Shown: positions 26,034-35,561 of the stretch, one piece after another | Position numbering within the stretch: the first letter of the stretch is position 1 | Layout of the letters: each line of letters starts with the position of its first letter | NCBI RefSeq assembly: GCF_018390735.1 | Contig: NZ_JAHBCL010000015.1 | Coordinates: forward strand, 47,684-111,683 | Source of the DNA: Fusibacter paucivorans | GTDB lineage: Bacteria > Bacillota > Clostridia > Peptostreptococcales > Acidaminobacteraceae | DNA length: 64,000 nucleotides | Direction: 5' to 3' | Notes under the pieces: generated by a model | Databases searched by the model: none | What the model saw: the letters and a program-made list of their open reading frames with translations, nothing else | What the model was told of the DNA's origin: nothing | Position numbers and translations under genes: made by a program

Positions 26034-27188
26034 TTAAAATTTTAAATTTTTTAATTTGTCACCAAAGAGATCGCTGAGTGTCGCCGCTTGAGGTGCCTCT
26101 TCTTTAGCCACTTCAAAAGTTTCCGTTTCATCAATGAATGCCACGGCCTTCATACTTAAGCTGATTTTTTCTTTAGCAGCATCAATTGAGAGGACCAATA
26201 CCTCAACCTCATCGCCTTCATTAACGACGTCGCTAACTTTTGCAACGTGATCTGTTGACAATTCCGAAATATGAACGAGTCCTTCGATCCCTTCTTCAAG
26301 GGCTACGAACGCACCAAAATTCGTAATGCGCACCACTTTTCCCATAACGATATCGTCAACTTGATAATGGGCATCAATATTTTGCCATGGACTTTCTTCA
26401 ACCGTCGCCAATTTCAGTGAAATTTTTTCTTTTTCACGGTCTACGCTTAACACTTCAACTTCAACGACATCCCCTTCTTTAACGACTTCAGAAGGGTGTT
26501 TGACACGTCGCCAAGACATTTGAGACACGTGAACGAGGCCGTCAACATCTCCTAAATCTACAAAAGCACCATAATTGGCCAGTCTCACAACGGTTCCCTT
26601 TAATTTGTCTTTTGGTGCCAGTCTCGCCAGTGTATCTGCTTTTCGTTTCGCCCTTTCAACTTCTTCAATGGCTCTTCTTGAAGCAACCACTCGCTTTTTA
26701 TCCATATCGAGTTCGATAATTTTCACCTCAAAGCTCGTGCCCGCATAAACCGTTAAATCTTCAACGTAGTGCAGTGCCACCTGAGATGCCGGAATAAAAA
26801 TGCGTGCGCCTTTATACATGCCCACAACACCGCCTTTAACGGCTTCCTTTACTTTTAAATTCAAAGGCTGATTCGCATTGACAAGCCCTTGAAGTTCTTC
26901 CCAAACCATTTGTGCTTCAGCCTTTTTTAGAGAAAGCTTAACATTGCCCTCTCCATCATTGGTTTTGACGATATAGACGTCAACAGTGTCGCCAACGGCG
27001 ATTTCAGCGGTGCTGCCGCCTTCTATTTCTTCTTTTGATAGGATACCGTCAGCCATGTAATTAAGATTTACAATCGCTTCTTCTTCATTGACACTCATGA
27101 CTGTGCCTTTGACAATATCCCCGGTTTGCAACGATTCAAGCTGATCCATTTCAGCCAGTGCCGCTGCCATTGTTTCTTTTTCTTCCAT
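26034..27188 (-). CDS. S1 RNA-binding domain protein (ribosomal protein S1 homolog)
   Basis: 384 residues with four S1 repeats, at about 18-85, 100-168, 190-258 and 275-343. Repeats 3 and 4 are the most canonical (GAFVDLGDVDGLVHVSQMSW and GAFVALEEGIEGLVHISELS). Spacing and length fit the shorter RpsA-type protein of Clostridia, which lacks two of the six domains of the E. coli protein. It likely binds mRNA and aids translation. The acidic N-terminus (MEEKETMAAALAEMDQ) is typical. GGAGG lies 5 nt before the ATG. It is not next to ispH or cmk, the usual neighbours, but follows the envelope gene set by 51 bp. Confidence 0.88.
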   Translation of the reverse strand: MEEKETMAAALAEMDQLESLQTGDIVKGTVMSVNEEEAIVNLNYMADGILSKEEIEGGSTAEIAVGDTVDVYIVKTNDGEGNVKLSLKKAEAQMVWEELQGLVNANQPLNLKVKEAVKGGVVGMYKGARIFIPASQVALHYVEDLTVYAGTSFEVKIIELDMDKKRVVASRRAIEEVERAKRKADTLARLAPKDKLKGTVVRLANYGAFVDLGDVDGLVHVSQMSWRRVKHPSEVVKEGDVVEVEVLSVDREKEKISLKLATVEESPWQNIDAHYQVDDIVMGKVVRITNFGAFVALEEGIEGLVHISELSTDHVAKVSDVVNEGDEVEVLVLSIDAAKEKISLSMKAVAFIDETETFEVAKEEAPQAATLSDLFGDKLKNLKF

Positions 27189-27239
27189 GTCTTCCTCCTT
27201 TGTTCACACCTTTGCGTCATCATTGTACATCTTTTGTTT

Positions 27240-27995
27240 TTATTCATCACTCGCTTGCGCTTTTGTAAAAATTACCTTAATGAGAAATTTCGGCAGAATC
27301 ATCATACGCCCAATGCGCGTCGGTTCCTTAATCAATCGATAGAACCATTCGAGTCCCATCTTCTGAAATATTCTCGGTGCTCTTTTAGCCGTTCCAGCCC
27401 ATACATCTATGGAACCGCCCACTCCCATGGCAACCTTTACATTTAACAGTTTTCGATATTTGTAGATCCATTTTTCCTGCTTTGGCGCTCCCAGTGCCAC
27501 AAAGAGGATATCCGGCTTCACTTCATTAATTTTATCTAATATACGCAGTTCATCCCGTTCATCATAATAGCCATCCTGAACGCCCACGATTTTAATGTTG
27601 CCATATTGCTCAGCGATTTTTTGAGCTGCTTTTTCAGCCACACCCGGCTTGGCGCCAAATAAAAAGATGGATTTATTAGAGCGGTTGGCATATGCCAGCA
27701 TTTTCGCCATCAGATCAATGCCCGGTATACGCTCAGTAAGTTCTAAATGGTGAATACGCGAGGCTAGAATAATACCGATCCCATCGGGAACTGTAAGATC
27801 GCCTTCATTGAGGATCTGTCTGAAAGCATCATCATCCTGCGCCATCATGACGAGTTCTGAGTTCGGTGTAAAGATCATTTTCGTCTCATCCTGCATCATG
27901 AACGTTGTAAAACGCTGATAGGCATCATCAAAATCGAGCTTATCGAATTTGACCCCCAGTATTTTTACAGTTGTTTTGCCTCTAATGTGATTCAT
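27240..27995 (-). CDS. WecG/TagA/CpsF-family glycosyltransferase
   Basis: 251 residues with the GT26 signature: KMIFTPNSELVMMAQDD (about 38-54), TVPDGIGIILASRI, ERIPGIDLM, IFLFGAKPGVAEKAA and LFVALGAPKQEKWI (about 170-183). TagA-type enzymes add N-acetylmannosamine to an undecaprenyl-linked acceptor in wall polymer synthesis. It overlaps the csaB gene by 4 bp, so it acts in the same envelope pathway. GGAGG lies 4 nt upstream of the ATG. Confidence 0.9.
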   Translation of the reverse strand: MNHIRGKTTVKILGVKFDKLDFDDAYQRFTTFMMQDETKMIFTPNSELVMMAQDDDAFRQILNEGDLTVPDGIGIILASRIHHLELTERIPGIDLMAKMLAYANRSNKSIFLFGAKPGVAEKAAQKIAEQYGNIKIVGVQDGYYDERDELRILDKINEVKPDILFVALGAPKQEKWIYKYRKLLNVKVAMGVGGSIDVWAGTAKRAPRIFQKMGLEWFYRLIKEPTRIGRMMILPKFLIKVIFTKAQASDE

Positions 27996-29092
27996 TGACC
28001 CTCCGATCTCAACAATTGATTTAGAATAGTTTCATTGATGGTGAGTCTTGCTTTTAGCATCGCTTTTTCATTTTGAACAATCCGGCGTGATTCATCATAG
28101 TGTTCAAAAATGGATTCAACATGTGACAATACCGCTTCAGGATTAAAATCCTCAATACCGCAAACAGCATTCTGCGAAATGGTCTCTAAAAAGTTGTCAA
28201 TTTTCGGATCATAACTAATGCCGATAAATGGCACCTCTGCCACTAGTGCAAAAATAAGTGAGTGCAGTCTTGCGCCAATGAGCAAATCCATGTTTTGTAC
28301 GAGGCTCATAAATTCCTGCGACTGATACTTTTCGACGACAAAATGAACGTGTTCGCCGACTTTATCGTGCAGGTCATCATATATTTTCGTATCATTTTTA
28401 TAATAAAAAGGCAAATAGTAAACTTCATACTGCTTCGCGAGTGCATCTGTTAATGTCAACAGCTTGGTACGCCTTTCTTCATTTCGAAAATCTTTTTGTC
28501 TAATCGCAATCGCCACGCGCTTTCGCGATGTCTCCCACGCACCGATCCTCTTCAGAATAGCGCTCCCAATTTCCGGATCAGCCATTGGCATCCCCATGAC
28601 GGGATCGGTGGTAATGCTGACGCGTTTCATATCAACGCCTATACTTTCCAGTAATTCTGCTGACTTAACATCTCTGACCGTTATGACATTTACGCGATTG
28701 AGGACACTGCGCACACGGTGTCTGTTTTTGGGCCTTATAAGCGGTCCTACACCATGGCTTAACAGTATGACGCGCTTTCGAAAGAAAATACCTGCACGTA
28801 TAATACTCAGGTAGTAGTGAATACTTCGAGCACTGGTAACATCCTGCAGTAGACTGCCGCCGCCGCTGATGAGCATACTGCACTTCATAATCTCCGTAAA
28901 GACGCGAAAGGCATTGCTGCGATCGACGGCGCGCACATTAAACTTCTGGCGCGTCTCCTCCGGATGATTGGACAGAACCGTGATTTGAACCGCAGGGTCA
29001 ATGGCTCTAAGTTGGGTCGTCAGCGTTCGCAATATTGCCTCATCGCCAATATTGTGAAAACCGTAGAAACCCGAGATTACGATTTTATTCAT
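27992..29092 (-). CDS. csaB: Polysaccharide pyruvyl transferase CsaB
   Basis: About 366 residues. GFYGFHNIGDEAILRTL (about 7-23) is the family N-terminal motif, with SGGGSLLQDVTS (about 82-93), LLSHGVGPL and IGARLHSLIFAL near residue 280. CsaB pyruvylates secondary cell wall polymers so that SLH-domain S-layer proteins can anchor. I chose the ATG at 29092 (GGGAG 8 nt upstream), giving an 8-bp overlap with the DUF5693 gene. Flanking by tagA-like and DUF5693 genes matches other clostridial csaB loci. No SLH-domain protein is encoded in the window. Confidence 0.92.
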   Translation of the reverse strand: MNKIVISGFYGFHNIGDEAILRTLTTQLRAIDPAVQITVLSNHPEETRQKFNVRAVDRSNAFRVFTEIMKCSMLISGGGSLLQDVTSARSIHYYLSIIRAGIFFRKRVILLSHGVGPLIRPKNRHRVRSVLNRVNVITVRDVKSAELLESIGVDMKRVSITTDPVMGMPMADPEIGSAILKRIGAWETSRKRVAIAIRQKDFRNEERRTKLLTLTDALAKQYEVYYLPFYYKNDTKIYDDLHDKVGEHVHFVVEKYQSQEFMSLVQNMDLLIGARLHSLIFALVAEVPFIGISYDPKIDNFLETISQNAVCGIEDFNPEAVLSHVESIFEHYDESRRIVQNEKAMLKARLTINETILNQLLRSEGQ

Positions 29093-31253
29093 ACTTACTG
29101 CTCCCAAAATAAGCAACGTAAATTCTGCTCAGAATATTCAGGATTGCCAAGACGACAATACTGATAATAATGCCGATTCCCAATGACAGGAATGTACGAA
29201 CTGTCGACAGATAAATCGGACTTCTCGCATGGCAAAAGGTGTTGACGATTGATGTAAATCCCAGTGATGCTACTAGTGCCGCCGGAAAAATTAGGCGGTT
29301 GTAGAATCTCGCTGCAAAGAAGACAGCTGCCGAGAGTGCCGGAAAAGCCATAAGGATTTCTTTTGTCCTCGGTCGCGCAAGCAACACATTTTCTAGAAAA
29401 TTACGGAAGATCAGTTCTATATTCAGCGCTTCGACACCAGATTCATGCCCCGAACGCCCAATGTAAATATAGCCGACGACAGCAACGATAATGGCAATAA
29501 AAAAGTAGTACATCTTAATATCTTCCAGCAGAAAATGTTTCACGTCCTGAATAAAAAACGTATTTTCTCTAAGTTCGTTAACATCGCGTTTATAACCCAA
29601 TTTTATGAGATACACGACGACAAATATGATAATCGGAGCAATTAAGCTAACCTTAACCCCACGATAATAACTCATTTCTACAAGATAATCCGCCCGCGAC
29701 ATAATAGCCGCCACTGTCAATCCCCCCATCAGGCTGATGAAACCGGTTGCACAGAGCGCGACAACTGCTTTAATGACGATATCTTTAAAACTGTAAACTT
29801 TTTGGCTAAGCCGCATATCTTTCAGATATTCAATGAGAAATATAATCGCCAGTACTGGATAAATCAATGCGCCTGCTAATGCAAAGAGCTCAATGCTCAA
29901 ATTTGGCGCGAGAAAATTAATGCCGGCGATACCGACGATGCCAACCCCAAACAGAATCCACTCAAAGGTCTCAGCGATGTCAAAGACCAATTTTAGAATA
30001 ACGAGTCCCAGTACCAGCAGTCCCCAAGCTGAAAGGATAACCAAATGTGGGGATACGGCATTATACGGCATAACTGAAGCATCGCCAAGCGTTATCCCAT
30101 GCGGTTCCAGCCGTCGTGCCAAATCTTCAAACATCGTTTTGTATTCATCGATATGATCATAATACGTATAACTACTGTCTTTAAAAGGCCTAAAGTAAAT
30201 AGATCGAATATTCCGCTCCGTGATCGCACGGTAAAGCGTATTTTCAATCTCAATTGGCCCTTCATAATAGCCTAGGTAATTGTAGCGCTGCTGAATGTAT
30301 TCAATTACCGGAAATACACGCACGACGTTATATTCTAAGTCTTCAGCCAGCTGTTCAATGCCCTTTTGCTCCGTATAGCCTCTTTGCACACTGGATTCAA
30401 TCATGCCCACCGGTATATCGCGCGCACGCATTACATCATACAGTGCCTGTTTATAATTACCCGTATCTTTTGAATAGCTCAAAATTTCCCTGCCGTTAAA
30501 AATAATGGCATTTGTACTGGCATTGTATTTTGAAACCTCGTCAAAATACACATCAACGAGTTTTTCATTGTATTTGTAATAATTTGAAGGCCTTAAGTTC
30601 ACGGTGAGACCAGCAGACTGTACCGCTTCGACCTTCGCCGGATCATAGCCGAGTCCCATATCTTCAATGGCGGATGATGCCACTTCCCGCGGTGCTTTAA
30701 CACCCTTGGTGAGTACGTCGACATACCGCGTATCCTCAGTATAGTAAATATCGTCAATCGTCCCTTTAAAAACCATCGTTTTAACCTCTGACGATTCAAA
30801 AAACTGATAAAACGCTTCATCATAGCGTGCTTTGACACCTTCTTTTAAGCGGTCAAAGAGTGCCGTGTCCCTCGTGCGCATGACGACGTCATAGTCCGAC
30901 GCCATAGAAGTAAGATAATCCACCGCCTCGTCGCTATACTTTTTATCCCAGTCAATGTCATGCTTGATGTTTTTAAATAACGCATATTCAACAGGTTCCC
31001 CATTGACCACAAGGTCATAAAGCGAATCTTCCTTAATGGCTACGGATGTAAAATGAGCCTCTTTTAATGCTTCAAACGTTTCACCCGGCGTCATATCAAG
31101 CTGTCTGCCGAATTCAACAAATTCTTCATAATCTGCAACAATCTCAGCAGATTTCGATTGGTTTTCAACCTCTATGCGATTAAACAGCAGAAATCCCGTG
31201 CCGATTAAGCTCACGAGAAATACTGCCAGATAAATTTTTCGCTTTAAATTCAT
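29085..31253 (-). CDS. DUF5693 family membrane protein
   Basis: About 722 residues. It has an N-terminal signal anchor (KIYLAVFLVSLIGTGFLLF), an extracellular domain of about 380 residues, then about eight C-terminal membrane helices (from about residue 400). Two segments (FPVIEYIQQRYNYLGY and RSIYFRPFKDS) are typical of DUF5693. Molecular function is unknown; its location beside csaB in many Clostridia suggests a role in wall polymer or S-layer biogenesis. I chose the ATG at 31253, close behind GGAGG. It is the second gene of a four-gene minus-strand set with the small exported protein, csaB and the TagA-like gene. Confidence 0.85.
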   Translation of the reverse strand: MNLKRKIYLAVFLVSLIGTGFLLFNRIEVENQSKSAEIVADYEEFVEFGRQLDMTPGETFEALKEAHFTSVAIKEDSLYDLVVNGEPVEYALFKNIKHDIDWDKKYSDEAVDYLTSMASDYDVVMRTRDTALFDRLKEGVKARYDEAFYQFFESSEVKTMVFKGTIDDIYYTEDTRYVDVLTKGVKAPREVASSAIEDMGLGYDPAKVEAVQSAGLTVNLRPSNYYKYNEKLVDVYFDEVSKYNASTNAIIFNGREILSYSKDTGNYKQALYDVMRARDIPVGMIESSVQRGYTEQKGIEQLAEDLEYNVVRVFPVIEYIQQRYNYLGYYEGPIEIENTLYRAITERNIRSIYFRPFKDSSYTYYDHIDEYKTMFEDLARRLEPHGITLGDASVMPYNAVSPHLVILSAWGLLVLGLVILKLVFDIAETFEWILFGVGIVGIAGINFLAPNLSIELFALAGALIYPVLAIIFLIEYLKDMRLSQKVYSFKDIVIKAVVALCATGFISLMGGLTVAAIMSRADYLVEMSYYRGVKVSLIAPIIIFVVVYLIKLGYKRDVNELRENTFFIQDVKHFLLEDIKMYYFFIAIIVAVVGYIYIGRSGHESGVEALNIELIFRNFLENVLLARPRTKEILMAFPALSAAVFFAARFYNRLIFPAALVASLGFTSIVNTFCHARSPIYLSTVRTFLSLGIGIIISIVVLAILNILSRIYVAYFGSSKYE

Positions 31254-31297
31254 ATGGCCTCCATCAATATAGCGAGTATGCAATTGTATGCTTTTAA

Positions 31298-31786
31298 TTA
31301 CTGATCAGCTGTGGTATAAGTTCCCTTTACCATCAGCCAGCAGTCTGATGTCAGCTGAATACCCCGACCATCGTCACTCGGTACGAGCATATGATGATCG
31401 ACCGGTACAACACCTTTGTCATCCACTTTTAAGCCGGAGGTCAAATCGGGTATTCCGACATCATTGGGATCAACAACGACGGCAGTCCCCACTCTCAGAA
31501 TAAATTCTGTACTGGCACCAAAGTAAAGCGTGGTGCCATTCGGTACATTGATTACCTCAAATAAAGCGGGGCCACTCACATCCATTTCGCTGATCTTTTC
31601 ATTGACATCACCAGTCATCCGAGCCTCAAGTGCCGACATTTGCTGATTGAAGTAACTGAGCGTTACCAGTGGATCATTGGATGTACCCGCTGTATTATCC
31701 GCTCCCGATATGCCAAAACTCAGTGCAACGCCAATAACGATGCCGAGTGCCGTATAACTAAATTTATCCAAATTAATATGCTTCAT
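31298..31786 (-). CDS. Small exported/membrane-anchored protein of unknown function
   Basis: 162 residues. A single N-terminal hydrophobic segment (SYTALGIVIGVALSFGIS, about 10-27) acts as signal or anchor, followed by a short helical stretch (LVTLSYFNQQMSALEARM) and a beta-rich C-terminal part (ALFEVINVPNGTTLYFGAS; LRVGTAVVVDP). I do not recognise a named family. GGAGG lies upstream of the ATG. It is 45 bp upstream of the DUF5693 gene and first in the envelope set, so it may act outside the membrane alongside that protein. The C-terminal half looks like a small globular domain with a DLTSGLKVDDKG motif. Confidence 0.75.
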   Translation of the reverse strand: MKHINLDKFSYTALGIVIGVALSFGISGADNTAGTSNDPLVTLSYFNQQMSALEARMTGDVNEKISEMDVSGPALFEVINVPNGTTLYFGASTEFILRVGTAVVVDPNDVGIPDLTSGLKVDDKGVVPVDHHMLVPSDDGRGIQLTSDCWLMVKGTYTTADQ

Positions 31787-31884
31787 AAGCGCCTCCTGTC
31801 ACACCTTCAACACCCATTTTAACATAAATATCTGAAAAAAAAAATAAGCATAAAACAACCTGATGAGTAACCTCCCAGCAGTTT

Positions 31885-32256
31885 TTATGCTTCTTCACTT
31901 AGCCCTAAACTTATGACAAGGGCATGATCAACGCGTTTCATAACACCTGCATCCAAATGACCAAGTTTCTGGATAAGACGCGTCTTATCAATTGTCCGAA
32001 CCTGTTCCATCAAAACAACGGAATCCTTTAATAGACCCACTGTGCTCGCTTCGACTTCAACATGGGTCGGCAACTTGGCTTTAGCGATTTTTGCCGTTAT
32101 TGCAGCGACGATGACGGTTGGGCTGTACCGATTGCCAACGTCATTCTGAATAATCAAAACAGGTCTTTGACCACCCTGTTCTGATCCCCTAACCGGTGAC
32201 AAGTCTGCGAAAAAAACGTCGCCTCTTTTAATATTCACTTCAATTATCATCTCCAT
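31885..32256 (-). CDS. ndoA: EndoA/MazF-type mRNA interferase toxin
   Basis: 123 residues from the first ATG; the conserved protein starts around [14 protein letters not shown] (the B. subtilis EndoA start). [19 protein letters not shown] and [12 protein letters not shown] are diagnostic and include the catalytic Arg and Thr positions of the MazF fold. It cleaves RNA at specific short sites and is normally neutralised by a ribbon-helix-helix antitoxin encoded immediately upstream. The start is unsure: ATG at 32256 and 32250, and GTG at 32238, are all possible, and none has an ideally spaced ribosome binding site. The gene follows alr, the usual order, but the antitoxin gene is reduced to a remnant (see 32269-32445). 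Confidence 0.92.
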   Translation of the reverse strand: MEMIIEVNIKRGDVFFADLSPVRGSEQGGQRPVLIIQNDVGNRYSPTVIVAAITAKIAKAKLPTHVEVEASTVGLLKDSVVLMEQVRTIDKTRLIQKLGHLDAGVMKRVDHALVISLGLSEEA

Positions 32257-32681
32257 TCAAAAGCGCTTTTAATTAGATAAGGTCGATAAGTTATCGAAAA
32301 GTCTCATTACTGAAAGATTTAAGTTGATTGCTGCCATTCGCTCATAGCCTTTTCGCATATCATCACTGATGTAAAACCGCTTGATGTCGTATTTTATGTG
32401 TACCTTCGTGTAAAGTGTCAACCCATTGGCATGCTGTAAACACATGCACGCATCTTTGAAACCTCCGACGTTTCACAGATAAAAAAATATTGCATCCCTT
32501 TTAAAGTATCACCTTACCCAATACACATCTACCTAATGCCATTGCAGATGTCAAATATGTAGTATCAACCTGTGCTCTTCTCTCTGTCTACGAGCTAATA
32601 ACACTATTTTACCATAAAAGCGAAGCCAATACCATAAAAACGCATAGCCGTCTTATGGCGCATTTTGCAGTGTTATACACG
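32257..32681. other. Spacer between alr and endoA
   Basis: 425 bp. It holds only the antitoxin remnant described separately. On the minus strand, TTGACA (about 32420) followed by TAAAAT about 19 nt later could be a promoter for the toxin. The alr-proximal part (32465-32681) shows nothing I can assign. Confidence 0.4.
32269..32445 (-). pseudogene. Remnant of the EndoAI-type antitoxin gene (C-terminal half only)
   Basis: In the frame ending with TAA at 32271-32269, the sequence MRKGYERMAAINLNLS is closely similar to the C-terminal toxin-binding part of EndoAI-type antitoxins (MRRGYMEMAKINLNIS in B. subtilis). The N-terminal ribbon-helix-helix DNA-binding domain (about 45 residues beginning KISLP) is not present in any frame upstream; the same frame instead reads a short unrelated stretch from an ATG at 32445, which lacks a well-placed ribosome binding site. 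GGAGG at 32464-32460 sits 8 nt before another ATG that opens only an 11-codon frame. The remnant stop lies 12 bp before the toxin ATG. It may still encode a neutralising peptide. Confidence 0.55.
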
Positions 32682-33806
32682 TTATTCAGTATATTGTCGG
32701 TGCAAACGCAGTGAAAATTGACATGTAATCTCATAGCTAATCGTTCCCAGTGCTTTCGCATACGCTGCCACAGACACCATTGGATGTACGTTGCCACCTA
32801 ACACAACGACTTCATCACCCATTTTAGGTGTTTTTTCTCCAACGGCGACCATGCACTGATCCATACAGATAGAACCGATAATTGGACACGGCTCACCATC
32901 CACCAGCACATGCGCTTTACCGCTTAATCCTCTTAGCAATCCATCGGCATAGCCCACGGGAATCGTTGCAATATTCATGGTTTCCGGCAAATGGTATCGG
33001 TGGCCGTAACTGACACCATCACCCTTGTCCACTGATTTTACCATGGCAATGTTGGCTTTAACGCACATCACTTCACGAAGTTCAAGTGCTTCCAGTGCAA
33101 CTGCTTCTGATGGCGGCTGTCCGTACAGGACAATCCCCGGTCTAACCATATCAAAATAATATTCAGGAAACCTTGCTGAGGCAGCACTATTGCAAATATG
33201 GCGAAGTTTAAAAGTCACACCGCGAATCGACAGTGCTTCAAGTACAGCAATAAACAACTGCCCTTGTGCATGGACGGCGCTTGCATCAATTTCATCAGCT
33301 CTTGCAAAGTGCGAATAGATCCCTTCAACTGCAAGTCCCTTTAAGCCGTGAAGGTTTTCTATCGCATTCACGCCTGCCGCATTAGCAGAAAAACCCAGTC
33401 GACGCATACCCGTATCGACTTTTACATGAACACGCAAAGGCCTATCGTGTTTTAACCCTGCAAGGTGAAACGCTTTTCCCTGTTCAACATCATAGAGTGT
33501 TTGAATCAAATTCTTTTCGATTAGAACATCCGCTGCCTCTATTGGTGAATAGCCAAGAATGAGAATATCGACATCCGGCAGTGCCGCCCTAAGGGTCTGC
33601 GCTTCAATAATGGTTGCAACTGCAAAAAAATCAACGCCCAGCGCGTGTAATTTTTTTGCCACGGGTATCATGCCATGTCCATAGGCATCTGCTTTCACCA
33701 CGGCACAGATTTTCGTGCCGCCGTAAAGGTCTGCTAATTGCTTATAATTGTGTGCCAACGCTCCTAAATCAATTTCCATCCATGCCGGACGATATTCATA
33801 TGCCAT
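32682..33806 (-). CDS. alr: Alanine racemase
   Basis: 374 residues, a normal Alr length. The PLP-lysine is in CAVVKADAYGHG (about 33-44), and the MRRLGF motif, HICNSAAS, DMVRPGI and YGQPP follow. The second-base tyrosine lies in GVSYGHRY (about 269). It makes D-alanine for peptidoglycan. GGGGG 7 nt upstream supports the start. The neighbours (acpS, nnr upstream; endoA downstream) match the conserved Bacillota arrangement. Confidence 0.95.
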   Translation of the reverse strand: MAYEYRPAWMEIDLGALAHNYKQLADLYGGTKICAVVKADAYGHGMIPVAKKLHALGVDFFAVATIIEAQTLRAALPDVDILILGYSPIEAADVLIEKNLIQTLYDVEQGKAFHLAGLKHDRPLRVHVKVDTGMRRLGFSANAAGVNAIENLHGLKGLAVEGIYSHFARADEIDASAVHAQGQLFIAVLEALSIRGVTFKLRHICNSAASARFPEYYFDMVRPGIVLYGQPPSEAVALEALELREVMCVKANIAMVKSVDKGDGVSYGHRYHLPETMNIATIPVGYADGLLRGLSGKAHVLVDGEPCPIIGSICMDQCMVAVGEKTPKMGDEVVVLGGNVHPMVSVAAYAKALGTISYEITCQFSLRLHRQYTE

Positions 33807-34003
33807 TGTCTTGCCCCCTACACAGTACCTATTGCTTCAACTTTATACGGCTTAAACGACAGTCGTGTATCATACGATGTTATACGACGTCTTAAAGCAC
33901 CGACTTAAAATAACTTTTTAAATCGATGCTTTCATCTAATCTTTCTTTAATATATTTTTCCAATATCAGCAATCTTTATAATAGCCGGCAGCACCGATCG
34001 CAT

Positions 34004-35560
34004 CTATATAGACTGCTTTAAAAGTGCATTGAATGCCTGTGTAATCCCTTCTATTAAATCACCGGCAATCAATCCGTGTTCACCTCTTTGAACCGCCATA
34101 ATATCACCGGAGTAACCATGCAGGAAAACACCTGCAATCGCAGCATTTGCCAATGTCATTCCCTGTGCAATCAAACTCGTGATAATGCCGGTCAGTACAT
34201 CACCGCTGCCAGCAGTTGCCATACCCGGATTGCCTGTTAGATTAACATAAACAGAGCCATCGGGCAATGCCACAACGGTCCTAGCGCCTTTTAAAACGAC
34301 GACGATCTGCCACTTCACGGCAAATTCGGTCGCCGTATCAATGGGATGCTGGTTAATCGCTTCTATGGTCAAACCCGTTAATCGGCTCATTTCTCCCGGA
34401 TGCGGCGTAATAACGATACCATTGACACGGTTGGCGAGCAGTTCAACATTTTTCGACAGCGTATTGAGCCCGTCTGCATCAATCACCAGCGGTTTGTCCA
34501 CTTGTGTGATCAATTGCCTAACGACCTCAATCATTTCTGCATTCTGTCCACAGCCAGGTCCAATGGCAACGACATCAGAGCCTTTACAGTTCTGAATAAG
34601 CTTCTCCACTTGGTTAATACCAAAGACGCCGCGTCTGGTTTCCATCAGCGGTACCGTAACCACCTCCGGAACATTCGTCGTTATAATGGTATGAAGACTT
34701 TCCGGTATAACGAGCTTAAGCAACCCGATTCCCGATCGGAGCGAAGCCTTTGCTGCCAAAATTGCCGCCCCTGTCATGCCAAAAGAACCGGCAATCAGGC
34801 TCGCTTTGCCATAGGTACCTTTATGCGAATTCATTTGCCGCTTTGGTATAATGCGTCTGACATCACTTTCAGAAATCGTCTGATATGGAATGCCCATTTC
34901 ACCAATCAATTTATCGGAGAGGCCAATGCGCTTCACCACGAGTTCACCATTATAATCAGCACCCGGAAACATGATATTGCCAACTTTCGGCAGACAAATG
35001 GCAACGGTTTTATCCGCACGGACTGCCGTCTTCATAACACTGCCATCACTGGCATTAATGCCGCTTGGTATATCACAGGCAATGACATAGCCCTGAGACT
35101 GGTTAATTTCATTGATTACAAATTCGCAGACGCCGTCAACATCTCGTTTTAGTCCAATACCGAACAAACAGTCGACGACAATATCATCCGGCCAAATCAT
35201 CTTGCCCATTTTTTTGACGCCATTGATTTCGTTGATTGCTTCCATTCGAATATCAAGCGGTTTCAACATCTCATAATTCAATGCTGCATCCGGCGATAAT
35301 TTTTTCGTATTACCCACGAGAAAAACAATGACTGTTTTCCCCTGATTGAACAAGTGCCGCGCACAGACCATGCCGTCACCGCCGTTGTTTCCCATGCCCA
35401 CGACGATGATAATCCGCTGTTTTGGCGAATGGTATTGTTTTTGGACTTCCTCAGCCAATGCAATACCCGAATTCTCCATTAACACAATAGATGGTACATG
35501 ATATTTTTTTGAAGCTGTGTGATCAATTTTTCGTATATCTTGTTCTAATGCAATTTTCAC
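34004..35560 (-). CDS. nnr: Bifunctional NAD(P)H-hydrate repair enzyme (epimerase plus ADP/ATP-dependent dehydratase)
   Basis: About 518 residues. The N-terminal YjeF epimerase domain (1-210) has IIVVGMGNNGGDGMVCARHL and ACDIPSGINASDGS. The C-terminal YjeF/carbohydrate-kinase-like dehydratase domain has KGTYGKASLIAGSFGMTGAA, AIGPGCGQNAEM, TPHPGEMSRLTG and NPGMATAGSGDVLTGII (about 460). It repairs NADHX and NADPHX. The start is a GTG at 35560, with GGGGGG 7 nt upstream; it is 2 nt from the acpS stop, so the two are translationally coupled. Fused enzymes of this kind are common in bacteria. Confidence 0.93.
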   Translation of the reverse strand: MKIALEQDIRKIDHTASKKYHVPSIVLMENSGIALAEEVQKQYHSPKQRIIIVVGMGNNGGDGMVCARHLFNQGKTVIVFLVGNTKKLSPDAALNYEMLKPLDIRMEAINEINGVKKMGKMIWPDDIVVDCLFGIGLKRDVDGVCEFVINEINQSQGYVIACDIPSGINASDGSVMKTAVRADKTVAICLPKVGNIMFPGADYNGELVVKRIGLSDKLIGEMGIPYQTISESDVRRIIPKRQMNSHKGTYGKASLIAGSFGMTGAAILAAKASLRSGIGLLKLVIPESLHTIITTNVPEVVTVPLMETRRGVFGINQVEKLIQNCKGSDVVAIGPGCGQNAEMIEVVRQLITQVDKPLVIDADGLNTLSKNVELLANRVNGIVITPHPGEMSRLTGLTIEAINQHPIDTATEFAVKWQIVVVLKGARTVVALPDGSVYVNLTGNPGMATAGSGDVLTGIITSLIAQGMTLANAAIAGVFLHGYSGDIMAVQRGEHGLIAGDLIEGITQAFNALLKQSI

Positions 35561-35561
35561 C

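Noticed and set aside
34400..35152. A 250-codon open frame opposite nnr
   Set aside because: It lies wholly on the other strand inside nnr, which has all family motifs, and it has no ribosome binding site or recognisable domain.
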